From contig CANEZL010000051.1 in NCBI GenBank assembly GCA_947444195.1, positions 1-32,395 on the forward strand: a stretch of 32,395 nucleotides of DNA, given 5' to 3'. A program made the translations under genes and the position numbers. The DNA comes from Methylobacteriaceae bacterium (lineage in GTDB: Bacteria; Pseudomonadota; Alphaproteobacteria; Rhizobiales; Beijerinckiaceae). A model generated the notes under the pieces. That model ran no database searches. It was given only the letters and a program-made list of their open reading frames with translations, and was not told the origin of the DNA. Position 1 is the first letter of the stretch. Every line of letters starts with the position of its first letter. Below, piece by piece: positions 1 to 8,345 of the stretch.

Positions 1-174
1 CCCGGCATGGCGGAGAACAGCTTCGAGATCCCGCGGGACACCCGCGCGGTCTTCCAGCGCAACCTGTTCCAGCTCGGCGTGGATGCGGCCCACATCTGGG
101 CCAGCCTCGAAGGCGTCTGCCTCTCGCTGACGTGGCAGTACCGCCTCCGAATCGGGCTCGGCGCGGCCTTGTAG
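1..174 (+). CDS. C-terminal end of an unrecognised protein (5' part outside window)
   Basis: An open frame runs from the first base to a TAG stop at 172-174 and encodes 57 residues, ending in RIGLGAAL. Third codon positions are almost all G or C, as in the real genes nearby, so I take this as the tail of a gene that starts upstream of the window. There is an in-frame ATG at base 7, but nothing shows it is the start. The last 40 residues alternate hydrophobic and polar residues (FQLGVDAAHIWASLEG, LSLTWQYRLRIGLG), which could be the last strands of an outer-membrane barrel or autotransporter. The terminal residue is Leu rather than the usual Phe, so that reading is weak. I do not recognise the family. 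Confidence 0.5.
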   Translation, partial: PGMAENSFEIPRDTRAVFQRNLFQLGVDAAHIWASLEGVCLSLTWQYRLRIGLGAAL

Positions 175-467
175 CCCCCGCCGCTCGGAATCCCTGGATC
201 ATCCGGTCCGGACGACGGCGGTCCCGCCAAGCCGGTGCAGGCTTCGATATTCACCGGCCGGCGCGCCCTCTACCAACGCGCACGGCGTGGGTCAGGCACA
301 GCAAGGGTTGCCCCGTAGCTGCGCGGGGGTGGTGTGGATATCCTGTCGAAAACCGGACCACGCCTGGGATTTAGCGAAACGGAAGCGTGGGAGGAATTGG
401 GATTTATCCGGGAGCTGCCACTCCCCAAGTCCTTGATGCCACACACCAATTTTCAAGCGAAAGTCGG
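175..467. other. Intergenic stretch without a recognised gene
   Basis: About 290 bases lie between the stop of the left-edge gene and the tRNA-Ala. Open frames here overlap the tRNA or continue into the yggT frame and show no family resemblance. Base composition becomes less GC-rich towards 360-467. I see no clear terminator for the leftward tRNA transcript. Confidence 0.5.
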
Positions 468-543
<76 letters not shown>

Positions 544-559
544 GTCCGGGGACGCCGGC

Positions 560-589
560 CTTGTAGGCTTGCGTGGCTCAGCCTGTCAA
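560..589 (-). promoter_or_regulatory. Sigma-70-type promoter of tRNA-Ala
   Basis: On the minus strand a perfect -35 TTGACA (584-589) is followed after 18 bases by TACAAG (560-565) as the -10. Transcription would start about 10 bases before the mature tRNA 5' end at 543. This is the best promoter match in the window. Confidence 0.7.
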
Positions 590-666
590 TTCCCGATTTT
601 CCAAGTCCGATGCGTCGCTCCGGCGGGGGTCGGCGCCGCGTAGACTCGAGGACATCGAACCCGCGC

Positions 667-969
667 ATGTATGCCCTGCTCTGGCTCTTCGACACCGTCG
701 TCCAGCTCTTCATCTACGTGCTCATCGCGAGCGCGGTCCTGAGCTGGCTCGTTGCTTTCAACGTCGTGAACGTGCGCAATCCCATCGTCGCCCAGATCGG
801 CGAGGTGCTCTACCGCGTCACCGAGCCGGTGCTGCGGCCGATCCGCAACCTGCTGCCCAATCTCGGCGGCGTCGACATCTCCCCCGTGATCCTGATCCTG
901 CTGCTGCTCTTCGTGAGCCGCCTGCTGCACGAGTTCATCCCGCCGCAGACCGTGGCCTACACGCGCTGA
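667..969 (+). CDS. YggT family integral membrane protein
   Basis: Encodes 100 residues starting MYALLWLFDTVVQLFIY. Two hydrophobic segments (about residues 8-30 and 72-92) flank a short loop containing the family-typical stretch VTEPVLRPIRNLLP, in which a conserved P-x-x-R-P-x-R leads into the second membrane segment. This arrangement and length fit a single-domain YggT protein, a conserved inner-membrane protein whose relatives have been linked to osmotic tolerance and envelope or division functions. The exact role is unknown. The frame is open much further upstream (to 334), but that part runs across the tRNA-Ala and is not coding, so I chose the ATG at 667. The mesaconyl-CoA hydratase gene follows after 134 bases on the same strand. 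Confidence 0.85.
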   Translation: MYALLWLFDTVVQLFIYVLIASAVLSWLVAFNVVNVRNPIVAQIGEVLYRVTEPVLRPIRNLLPNLGGVDISPVILILLLLFVSRLLHEFIPPQTVAYTR

Positions 970-1103
970 GCCGGGCGCCGGGGCGGCGCTCCGAACCCGC
1001 CCTCGACGCGCGAACCCGGCGCGTCGGCACGGATCCCGCCCCTCCGCGCGCGGTGGGGCGCCGAAGCAAGAAAATCGAATAAGAAACAGAGGCAACGCCC
1101 GCC

Positions 1104-2147
1104 ATGAAGACCAATCCCGGCCGCTTCTTCGAGGATTACCGCCTCGGCGAGACCATCCGGCACGCCACGCCCCGCACCGTGACGGCGGGGGACGTCGCCC
1201 TCTACACGGCGCTCTACGGCCCGCGCTTCGCCGTCCAGTCCTCGGACGCCTTCGCCCGCGCCCTGGGCTACCCGCAGAGCCCGCTCGACGACCTGCTCAC
1301 CTTCCACGTGGTGTTCGGCAAGACGGTGCCCGACATCTCGCTCAATGCCGTGGCCAATCTCGGCTACGCGGAGGGGGGCTTCCGGCGCCCGGTCTATCCC
1401 GGAGAGACCCTGTCCACGGTCTCCGAGGTGATCGGCCTGAAGGAGAGCTCGAACCGGCAGACCGGCGTGGTCTATGTCCGCTCCGTCGGCTCGGACGCGG
1501 CGGGCGAGACCGTGCTCAGCTATTGCCGCTGGGTGCTGGTGCGCAAGCGCGACCCGCAGGCCGTCATCGCCGAGGAGCGCGTGCCGAGCCTCGCCAAGGT
1601 GGTCGACCCGCGGGATCTCGCGGGCGCCCTGCCCCGCCTCGACACGGCCGCCTACGACCTCGACCTCGCCGGCAGCCCGCACCGCTTCGCCGACTACGCC
1701 CGGGGCGAGTGCATCGACCACGTCGACGGCATGACCGTCGAGGAGGCCGAGCACCAGATCGCCACGCGCCTGTTCCAGAACACCGCCAAGGTGCATTTCG
1801 ACAACCACGCGGCCAAGGACACCCGCTTCGGGAAGCGCCTGATCTACGGCGGCCACGTCATCTCGCTCGCGCGCGCGCTCAGCTTCAACGGGCTCGCCAA
1901 CGCCTTCGCGCTCGCCGGCATCAACGCGGGCCGGCACGTGGCGCCGCTGTTTGCCGGCGACACGGTCTATGCCTGGAGCGAGGTGCTCGACACCGCCGAT
2001 GTCGGCCGCGACGACGTCGGTCTGCTGCGCCTGCGCACGGTGGCGACGAAGAACCAGCCCTGCGGCGCCCATCCGGACCGGCAGGGCGAGGGCTACGACC
2101 CGGCCGTGATCCTCGATCTCGACTACTGGGCCTTCATGCCGAAATAG
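1104..2147 (+). CDS. mcd: Mesaconyl-CoA hydratase (MaoC-like, ethylmalonyl-CoA pathway)
   Basis: A 347-residue double hot-dog MaoC-type protein. The opening MKTNPGRFFEDYRLGE and the stretches LLTFHVVFGKTVPDISLNA, YPGETLSTVSEVIGLK and YGGHVISLARALSFNGL match what I know of the Rhodobacter sphaeroides mesaconyl-CoA hydratase, which is about the same length. It interconverts mesaconyl-C1-CoA and beta-methylmalyl-CoA in the cytoplasm. In organisms lacking isocitrate lyase this is part of the ethylmalonyl-CoA pathway, which regenerates glyoxylate during growth on C1 and C2 compounds. The first half carries one MaoC-like unit (about 10-160) and the second carries another (about 190-345). An AGAGG sequence lies upstream of the ATG. 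The enzyme has been called Mch, Mcd or MeaC in different organisms, so the symbol is a choice, not a certainty. The gene stands alone, followed by a hairpin terminator. Confidence 0.9.
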   Translation: MKTNPGRFFEDYRLGETIRHATPRTVTAGDVALYTALYGPRFAVQSSDAFARALGYPQSPLDDLLTFHVVFGKTVPDISLNAVANLGYAEGGFRRPVYPGETLSTVSEVIGLKESSNRQTGVVYVRSVGSDAAGETVLSYCRWVLVRKRDPQAVIAEERVPSLAKVVDPRDLAGALPRLDTAAYDLDLAGSPHRFADYARGECIDHVDGMTVEEAEHQIATRLFQNTAKVHFDNHAAKDTRFGKRLIYGGHVISLARALSFNGLANAFALAGINAGRHVAPLFAGDTVYAWSEVLDTADVGRDDVGLLRLRTVATKNQPCGAHPDRQGEGYDPAVILDLDYWAFMPK

Positions 2148-2160
2148 AGGTCCGAGGATC

Positions 2161-2184
2161 CCCGAGGGCCTCCGGGCCCTCGGG
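2161..2184. terminator. Bidirectional hairpin terminator between convergent genes
   Basis: A perfect 10-bp stem CCCGAGGGCC / GGCCCTCGGG (2161-2170 with 2175-2184) has a TCCG loop, followed by a second stem CGGGGC/GCCCCG (2191-2196 with 2202-2207). It lies between the stop of the hydratase gene (2147) and the stop of the convergent L,D-transpeptidase gene (2218), so it can serve both strands. There is no T-tract. Confidence 0.6.
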
Positions 2185-2217
2185 CGGGTTCGGGGCGCGG
2201 AGCCCCGGACGCTTGCG

Positions 2218-2787
2218 TCAGTCGCGCACGACCACCTTGGTGCCGACCTTCACCCGGTCGTAGAGATCGACCACGTCCTTGTTGGTCATGCGGATGCAGC
2301 CCGAGGAGACCGCCGCGCCCATGGTCTCGGGCTCGTTGGAGCCGTGGATCCGGTAGAGCGAGGAGCCGAGATAGAGGGCGCGCGCCCCCAGCGGGTTGTC
2401 CTGCCCGCCGGCCATGTAGCGCGGCAGGTCGGGGCGGCGGGCCAGCATCTGGGCGGGCGGGCGCCAGGCCGGCCACTCCTTCTTCATGGTCACGCTCTTG
2501 GTGCCGGACCACGAGAAGCCCTGCCGGCCGACGCCGACGCCGTAGCGGATCGCCTCGCCCCCGCCGAGCACGTAGTAGAGCCGCCGCTGGCGCGTGGAGA
2601 CCACGATGGTGCCGGGCCGCTCCTTGCCGGCCCAGGCCACGGTCTCGCGCGGGATCGCCTGGCTGCGGAAGATATTCATGAAGTCGGCGAGCGGGCCGCT
2701 GTCGAAGGGGCCGGCCGCGGCGGGCCCCTGGCCGAGCCCGAGCCCCAGCCCTGCGGCGAGGGCGTATGCGGCGATGCGCTGCGTCAT
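2218..2787 (-). CDS. Exported L,D-transpeptidase (YkuD domain)
   Basis: Encodes 189 residues from the ATG at 2787, which has a GGAGAG ribosome site upstream. The frame is open further, but the extra part has no family character. Residues 1-25 form a signal peptide (MTQRIAAYALAAGLGLGLGQ, then an AAAG cut region). The YkuD catalytic domain covers about 58-188: it begins TIVVSTRQRRLYYV and contains the active-site pattern IHGSN (His148) followed by SSGCIRM (Cys164, Arg166). The nucleophilic Cys and its His and Arg partners are therefore all present. Such enzymes act in the periplasm, forming 3-3 peptidoglycan cross-links or attaching proteins to peptidoglycan; which of these applies cannot be read from sequence. 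The gene is convergent with mesaconyl-CoA hydratase. Confidence 0.9.
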   Translation of the reverse strand: MTQRIAAYALAAGLGLGLGQGPAAAGPFDSGPLADFMNIFRSQAIPRETVAWAGKERPGTIVVSTRQRRLYYVLGGGEAIRYGVGVGRQGFSWSGTKSVTMKKEWPAWRPPAQMLARRPDLPRYMAGGQDNPLGARALYLGSSLYRIHGSNEPETMGAAVSSGCIRMTNKDVVDLYDRVKVGTKVVVRD

Positions 2788-3061
2788 GCGGGTCTCTCCG
2801 TCGGTTCGATGGGGCGAGAGAGGCAGGACTTTGCGGCACCTTCTGGCCTCCCGGTCCCCGCGCCTGCCGGTCGCGGCGACCCTGTGGGATCCGGGCAACA
2901 GGGGCCTTGACAACGGCTCCGATCCCTCCAGCCCGCGCCGGTGGATGTTGTCCGCCGGCCCACGACCGGTCGCGAAAGGTTCCGGCCCCGCGCCGGAAGC
3001 GGGGCTGACAGAACGTCGCACGCGATTGCGCTGCGCCACGGTTCACCCCTAATGTCCCGGC

Positions 3062-3436
3062 GTGCCCACCGGACCCGCGACACACACGGCGCCCCGCGCC
3101 CGCCGATCCGCGCATCATCCCGCTGCGCTGCTGTCGCTCCTCGCGACCCTGGCCCTGCTGCTGCTCGCCGGCCTGCCCGGCACGGCCGATGCGGAGGTCC
3201 GGTCCGAGCGCCCCTGCGCGACCGCCAAGGTCCGGGATCCCGCCTGCCCCGCCCAGCGCTTCACCCTCCAGGTGACCCTCGACGTGGACGAGCCCGCGGG
3301 CGAAGGCCGCTCGCTCGCCCTCGCCCGCGGCGCGCGCCTGACGCCGGGCTCCGCTCACGCCTTCTGCCGCTCCGCCGACCGGCAGCCGCACGCGGCGGCG
3401 GGCTGCCCCCCCGAGCGCCCGCCGAGGCGCGCCTGA
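3062..3436 (+). CDS. Small exported hypothetical protein
   Basis: Encodes 124 residues from a GTG at 3062. I do not recognise a family. Residues 20-41 are a strongly hydrophobic run (AALLSLLATLALLLLAGLPG) followed by TADA-EV, a good signal-peptidase site after about residue 44, so the mature protein should be periplasmic. The mature part of about 80 residues has four cysteines (in RPCATAK, PACPAQ, AFCRS and GCPPE), enough for two disulfides. Codon third positions are strongly G/C, as in neighbouring genes, which supports real coding. No good ribosome site is visible before the GTG, so the start is uncertain. A strong hairpin follows the stop by eight bases. Confidence 0.5.
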   Translation: MPTGPATHTAPRARRSAHHPAALLSLLATLALLLLAGLPGTADAEVRSERPCATAKVRDPACPAQRFTLQVTLDVDEPAGEGRSLALARGARLTPGSAHAFCRSADRQPHAAAGCPPERPPRRA

Positions 3437-3444
3437 CGGTCATC

Positions 3445-3470
3445 CCGGCCGGCCGGACCCGGCCGGCTGG
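3445..3470 (+). terminator. Hairpin after the small exported-protein gene
   Basis: A 10-bp stem, CCGGCCGGCC with GGCCGGCTGG (one G-U pair), has a six-base loop and begins eight bases after the stop at 3436. There is no T-tract. Confidence 0.45.
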
Positions 3471-3689
3471 ACGGGATCTTCCGTCGCGGGGGCGCCACCT
3501 TTCGCCCCCATAGTCCCATCGACCGAAGCTCTCGGCCTGTCACCCTGCGGGGACGGTGCCGGCGTCGGCCGCCCCGGATGGCGGTCGCCGCCCGCCCGGC
3601 CCGCCGATGGGTGCGCAGGACCCGCCGACGTTCGGATGGCCGCGCCCGCGGCCCTCCCCTGCCCGAGATGCGTGTCGTTCAGGAGCGCA

Positions 3690-4955
3690 GTGACCGTGAC
3701 TTCCTCGTCCCTCCCCGCCCATCGCCCCCTGCGCGCGGCCCGCCGGCCCGCCGTGGCGCTGCTCGGAGCCGCGCTCGTCGCCCTGTCGGCCTGCAACCAG
3801 CGCCAGGCCGCCGCCCCCGTGCCCCCGCCCCCGCCCGAGGTCGGCATCGTGACGGTGGCGCCGCAGCCGATCCCCTATGTCCGCGACCTGCCCGGCCGCG
3901 TCGCGCCGACGCGCATCGCCGAGGTGCGCTCCCGCGTCTCGGGCCTCGTGGTGAAGCGGCTGTTCGAGCAGGGCTCGACGGTGAAGGAGGGCGAGGTCCT
4001 CTACAAGATCGATTCGGCCCCCTACGAGGTGGAACTGGCCTCCGCCGAGGCCTCCCTGGCCAACCGGGAGGCCGCCCTGGTGCTCGCCAACCAGCAGGCC
4101 GAGCGCCTGGAGACCCTGCTCGCCCGCAACACCGCGAGCCAGGCGCAGTACGACACCGCCTTCGCCGCCAAGAAGCAGGCCGAGGCGGAGGTCGCGGGCG
4201 CCAAGGCGGCCCGCGACCGGGCCAGGCTCAACCTGAGCTGGACCGACGTGCGCGCGCCGATCTCGGGCCGCATCGGCCGGGCGCTCCTCACCGAGGGCAC
4301 CCTGATCGAGCAGGGTGCGACGGGGGTGCTCGCCACCATCCAGCAGCTCGATCCGATCTACGTGGACATCACCCAGTCGGTCGGCGAGTTGAACAAGCTG
4401 CGCCGGGATCTCGCCAGCGGCGAGCTGTCGAAGCTCGAGAACGACGCCGCCAACGTCCACCTGATCATGGACGACGGCAGCCTCTACCCGCTCGCCGGCC
4501 GGCTGCTCTTCTCCGACGTCACCGCCGATCCGAGCACGGGCCAGGTGACCCTGCGCGTGCTGATCCCGAACCCGAACGACGAGCTCTTCCCCGGCATGTA
4601 CGTGCGCGCGCGCATCAAGCAGGGCATCGACTCCGACGCCATCGCCGTGCCGCAGCAGGCGATCCAGCGCACCGCCGACGGCAAGGCCGAGGTCTGGCTG
4701 GTGAAGGACGACAACACGGTGGTGCTCCAGCCCGTCGAGGTCGGCCCCGTGGTCGGGCAGGACTGGCTGATCCGCGAGGGCCTGAAGGCCGGCGAGCACG
4801 TGGTCGTGGAGGGCTTCCAGAAGATCTCCGCCGGGATCCAGGTGAAGCCCATGGACCGCACGGTCACCAAGGAGCCCGAATCCGGCAAGCCGCACGATCC
4901 CGACGAGGCCGCCGACACGGAGGCCAAGCGTCAGGCCGCCTCCCAGGTCCGCTGA
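3690..4955 (+). CDS. RND efflux periplasmic adaptor lipoprotein (AcrA/MexA type)
   Basis: Encodes 421 residues from a GTG at 3690 preceded by AGGAG at 3681-3685; a second GTG at 3696 is possible. Residues 1-35 form a lipoprotein signal with lipobox LSAC (Cys35), so the protein is anchored in the inner membrane facing the periplasm. After a Pro-rich linker come the family elements in order: first lipoyl half and beta-barrel strand (PGRVAPTRIAEVRSRVSG), alpha-hairpin (ASAEASLANREAALVLANQQAERLETLL), second lipoyl half (ARLNLSWTDVRAPISGRIGRALLTEG), then beta-barrel and membrane-proximal domains (NPNDELFPGMYVRARI). It bridges the pump encoded directly downstream to an outer-membrane channel. No channel gene is present here, so one must be shared from elsewhere. 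The stop and the pump start are 12 bases apart, so the two genes form an operon. Confidence 0.93.
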   Translation: MTVTSSSLPAHRPLRAARRPAVALLGAALVALSACNQRQAAAPVPPPPPEVGIVTVAPQPIPYVRDLPGRVAPTRIAEVRSRVSGLVVKRLFEQGSTVKEGEVLYKIDSAPYEVELASAEASLANREAALVLANQQAERLETLLARNTASQAQYDTAFAAKKQAEAEVAGAKAARDRARLNLSWTDVRAPISGRIGRALLTEGTLIEQGATGVLATIQQLDPIYVDITQSVGELNKLRRDLASGELSKLENDAANVHLIMDDGSLYPLAGRLLFSDVTADPSTGQVTLRVLIPNPNDELFPGMYVRARIKQGIDSDAIAVPQQAIQRTADGKAEVWLVKDDNTVVLQPVEVGPVVGQDWLIREGLKAGEHVVVEGFQKISAGIQVKPMDRTVTKEPESGKPHDPDEAADTEAKRQAASQVR

Positions 4956-4967
4956 GGAGGCGCAGAG

Positions 4968-7900
4968 ATGGCACGCTTCTTCATCGACCGGCCGGTCTTC
5001 GCCTGGGTCGTCGCCCTGTTCATCATCCTGGGCGGCGCGCTCTCGGTCCCCCTGATGCCGGTGGCGCAGTATCCGGTGATCGCCCCGCCAGCGATCGCCC
5101 TGTCCACGGCCTTCCCCGGCGCCTCGGTGGAGAGCCTCTACACGGGCACCACGCGCCTCATCGAGGACGAGCTGAACGGCGCGGCCAACATCATGAGCTT
5201 CGAGTCGACCACCGACTCGTTCGGCTCGATCAACATCACCGCGACCTTCCAGCCGGGCACCGATCCGGCGCTGGCCTCCGTGGAGGTGCAGAACCGCCTG
5301 AAGCGCGTCGAGGCGCGCCTGCCCGCCGAGATCCGCCAGAACGGCATCCTGGTGGAGGAGGCCTCGGCCGCTACCCTCAACATCATCACCCTCGTCTCCA
5401 CCGACGGGAAGATGGACGAGATCGGGCTGGGCGACTTCCTGATCCGCAACGTCATCAACGAGATCCGCCGCATCCCCGGCGTCGGTCGCGCCACCCTGTA
5501 CTCGACGGAGCGAAGCTTGCGCGTCTGGGTCGATCCGGACAAGCTGCGCGGCCTCTCGCTCACGGCCGAGGACGTCACCGAGGCGATCCGCAACCAGAAC
5601 ATCCAGATCGCCTCCGGCGCGGTGGGCGCGCAGCCGAGCCCGAGCAAGCAGGCCATGACCGCGCCCATCGTGGTGAAGGGCCAGCTCAGCACCGTGGAGG
5701 ATTTCGGCGCCATCGTGCTGCGTGCCAATTCCGACGGCTCGAACGTGCGCCTGCGCGACGTGTCGCGGATCGAGCTCGGCGGCGACGCCTACCAGTTCTC
5801 GACCCGCCTCAACGGCGGCGAGGCGGCCGGCATCTCGGTGACGCTGGCGCCCGACGGCAACGCGCTCGAGACGGCCAACGCCATCCGCGCCAAGATGGAG
5901 GAACTGGCCCAGTTCTTCCCGCCGGGCCTGAAGTGGGACATCCCCTACGACATCACGCCGGCGGTGAAGGCCTCGATCAAGAAGGTCATGATGACCCTCG
6001 TCGAGGCGGTGGTGCTGGTCTTCATCGTGATGTTCCTGTTCCTGCAGAACATCCGCTACACCCTCATCCCGACCATCGTCGTGCCGATCGCCCTCATGGG
6101 CACGGTGACGGTGATGCTGCTCGCGGGCTTCTCGATCAACGTTCTGACCATGTTCGGCATGGTGCTGGCGATCGGCATCCTCGTGGACGACGCCATCGTC
6201 GTGGTGGAGAACGTCGAGCGCATCATGAACGAGGAGGGGCTGCCGCCGAAGGAGGCGACCGCCAAGGCGATGGACCAGATCACCGGGGCCATCATCGGCA
6301 TCACCCTGGTGCTGGTGGCGGTGTTCATCCCGATGGCCTTCTTCCCCGGCTCGGTGGGCATCATCTACCGGCAGTTCTCCATCGCGATGGTGACCTCCAT
6401 CGCCTTCTCGGCCCTGCTCGCGCTGACCCTGACGCCCGCGCTCTGCGCCACACTGCTGAAGCCGGTCGAGAAGGGCCACGGCCACGCCAAGGGCGGCTTC
6501 TTCGGCTGGTTCAACCGGATCGTGGACCGCGAGACCGCCCGCTACGGGCGCGGCACCGCCCGGCTCATCGCCAAGTCCGGCCGGGTGATGGTGATCTACC
6601 TCGTGCTCGTCGCCGGCACCGCCTACGCCTTCATGCGGCTGCCCGAGGGCTTCCTGCCGGTGGAGGACCAGGGCTTCTTCACCGTCGACATCCAGACGCC
6701 GCCGGGTGCCTCCTTCAACCGGACCCAGGCCGCGGTGCGCAAGGTCGAGGAGCACCTGATGGCGCAGCCGGGCGTGGCCACCGTGACGATGCTCAACGGC
6801 TTCTCCTTCTCCGGCCAGGGCCCGAACCTGAGCCAGGCCTTCGTGACCCTGAAGCCGTGGTCGGAGCGCGACGCCGCCAACTCCGCCGCCGCGCTGGTGG
6901 CCGGCACCAACACGGCACTCAGCGGTTACCGCGACGCGATCATCGACGCGCAGGAACCGCCGCCGGTGGACAACCTCGGCAACGCGGCGGGCTTCTCCTT
7001 CCGCCTGCAGGACCGGGCGCAGAAGGGCTACTCGGCGCTCGCCGCCGCGGAGGCGCAACTCCTCAAGATCGCCCAGGCGAGCCCGATCCTGCAGAAGGTG
7101 AAGATCGAGGGCCTGCCGGCCACGCCCCAGGCGGAGCTCATCATCGACCGCGAGAAGGCGGCCGCGCTCGGCGTCAAGTTCGAGGACATCAACGCCACGA
7201 TCCAGGTCAATCTCGGCTCGGTCTACACCAACGACTTCCCGAACCGGGGCAAGATGCAGCGCGTCTACGTGCAGGCCGAGCAGCTGCAGCGCATGCAGGG
7301 CGCCGACATCCTCAACTACGCGGTGAAGAACAGCCAGGGCACCATGGTGCCGATGTCCTCCTTCGCCGACCTGAAATGGGGCATGGGCCCGGCCCAGATC
7401 GTCGGGTTCAACGGCTACCAGTCGGTACGCTTCACCGGCGAGCCGGCCAAGGGCTACACCTCGGGCGACGCCATCGCCGAGATGGAGCGGCTGATGGGCC
7501 AGCTGCCCAAGGGCTTCGGCTACACCTGGACCGGCCAGTCGCTCCAGGAGAAGCAGGCGGGCTCCCAGGCCTCGCTGCTGCTGGCGCTCTCGGTGCTGAT
7601 CGTGTTCCTGTGTCTCGCCGCGCTCTACGAGAGCTGGGCGATCCCGTTCTCGGTGCTGCTGGTGATCCCCCTCGGCGTCATCGGCTCGGTGGCCGCGGTC
7701 TACCTGCGCGGCATGCCCAACGACGTCTACTTCAAGATCGGCCTCATCACGATCATCGGCCTCTCGGCCAAGAACGCGATCCTGATCGTGGAGTTCGCCC
7801 GCGACCTCTGGAAGCCCGGGACCAACATCGTCAACGCCACGATCCAGGCCTCGACGCTGCGCTTCCGGCCGATCGTGATGACCTCCCTCGCCTTCATCTT

Positions 7901-8141
7901 CGGCGTGATCCCGCTGGCGATCGCCACCGGGGCCTCCTCGAAGAGCCAGCAGGCCATCGGCACGGGCGTGATGGGCGGCATGATCTCGGCCACGGTGCTC
8001 GCGGTCTTCTTCGTGCCGGTCTTCTTCGTCGTCGTGATGCGGCTCTTCCGCCGCAAGGACGTGGAGGCCGGCATGCGCGCGGACGCGGCGCCCCAGCCCG
8101 CCCCCGCGCCGGGAAGCCACCACGGCGTACCGGCGGAGTGA
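4968..8141 (+). CDS. RND multidrug efflux pump, HAE-1 family (AcrB/MexB type)
   Basis: A 1057-residue inner-membrane proton-driven exporter, the usual length for the HAE-1 branch. It opens MARFFIDRPVFAWVVALFIILGG (first transmembrane helix) and has the expected two halves, each with one helix, a large periplasmic domain and further helices. The proton-relay residues are present: Asp407-Asp408 in GILVDDAIVVVENVER and Lys935 in GLSAKNAILIVEF. The periplasmic stretches ARLPAEIRQNG and GFLPVEDQGFF match AcrB. It forms a trimer with the adaptor encoded 12 bases upstream, expelling hydrophobic drugs, dyes, bile-like compounds or plant antimicrobials. The substrate cannot be read from sequence. A ribosome site GAGGAGG precedes the ATG. 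A very strong hairpin follows the gene. No regulator is adjacent. Confidence 0.95.
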   Translation: MARFFIDRPVFAWVVALFIILGGALSVPLMPVAQYPVIAPPAIALSTAFPGASVESLYTGTTRLIEDELNGAANIMSFESTTDSFGSINITATFQPGTDPALASVEVQNRLKRVEARLPAEIRQNGILVEEASAATLNIITLVSTDGKMDEIGLGDFLIRNVINEIRRIPGVGRATLYSTERSLRVWVDPDKLRGLSLTAEDVTEAIRNQNIQIASGAVGAQPSPSKQAMTAPIVVKGQLSTVEDFGAIVLRANSDGSNVRLRDVSRIELGGDAYQFSTRLNGGEAAGISVTLAPDGNALETANAIRAKMEELAQFFPPGLKWDIPYDITPAVKASIKKVMMTLVEAVVLVFIVMFLFLQNIRYTLIPTIVVPIALMGTVTVMLLAGFSINVLTMFGMVLAIGILVDDAIVVVENVERIMNEEGLPPKEATAKAMDQITGAIIGITLVLVAVFIPMAFFPGSVGIIYRQFSIAMVTSIAFSALLALTLTPALCATLLKPVEKGHGHAKGGFFGWFNRIVDRETARYGRGTARLIAKSGRVMVIYLVLVAGTAYAFMRLPEGFLPVEDQGFFTVDIQTPPGASFNRTQAAVRKVEEHLMAQPGVATVTMLNGFSFSGQGPNLSQAFVTLKPWSERDAANSAAALVAGTNTALSGYRDAIIDAQEPPPVDNLGNAAGFSFRLQDRAQKGYSALAAAEAQLLKIAQASPILQKVKIEGLPATPQAELIIDREKAAALGVKFEDINATIQVNLGSVYTNDFPNRGKMQRVYVQAEQLQRMQGADILNYAVKNSQGTMVPMSSFADLKWGMGPAQIVGFNGYQSVRFTGEPAKGYTSGDAIAEMERLMGQLPKGFGYTWTGQSLQEKQAGSQASLLLALSVLIVFLCLAALYESWAIPFSVLLVIPLGVIGSVAAVYLRGMPNDVYFKIGLITIIGLSAKNAILIVEFARDLWKPGTNIVNATIQASTLRFRPIVMTSLAFIFGVIPLAIATGASSKSQQAIGTGVMGGMISATVLAVFFVPVFFVVVMRLFRRKDVEAGMRADAAPQPAPAPGSHHGVPAE

Positions 8142-8178
8142 CGGGCGGCCCGCCTGGGCCCCTCGGTGATCGGGGGCG

Positions 8179-8211
8179 CTCGTCCTCTCCCCGGGCAGGG
8201 GAGAGGACGAG
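8179..8211. terminator. 14-bp perfect hairpin downstream of the RND operon
   Basis: The arms CTCGTCCTCTCCCC (8179-8192) and GGGGAGAGGACGAG (8198-8211) pair perfectly around a five-base loop, 37 bases after the pump stop. Its position and strength suit a terminator. It may also be one copy of a dispersed palindromic repeat. Confidence 0.6.
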
Positions 8212-8345
8212 GTCCGCAGGCGCCCGCCCGGGCGCGGACATCCGTCCGGGACCGTATTCTGGCCCGCGTGGACGCGGTCGGGCGGTCTTGGTAAGGTCGG
8301 TGGTATACCGGGCGCCCCGCCCGTCCGCCGTCCGGAGGGTTGACG

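Noticed and set aside
3540..8123. A 1527-residue open frame on the minus strand across the RND genes
   Set aside because: It is antisense to two well-recognised genes and its translation is a shadow rich in Arg, Gly, Asp and His with no domain; high GC removes stop codons in the opposite frame.
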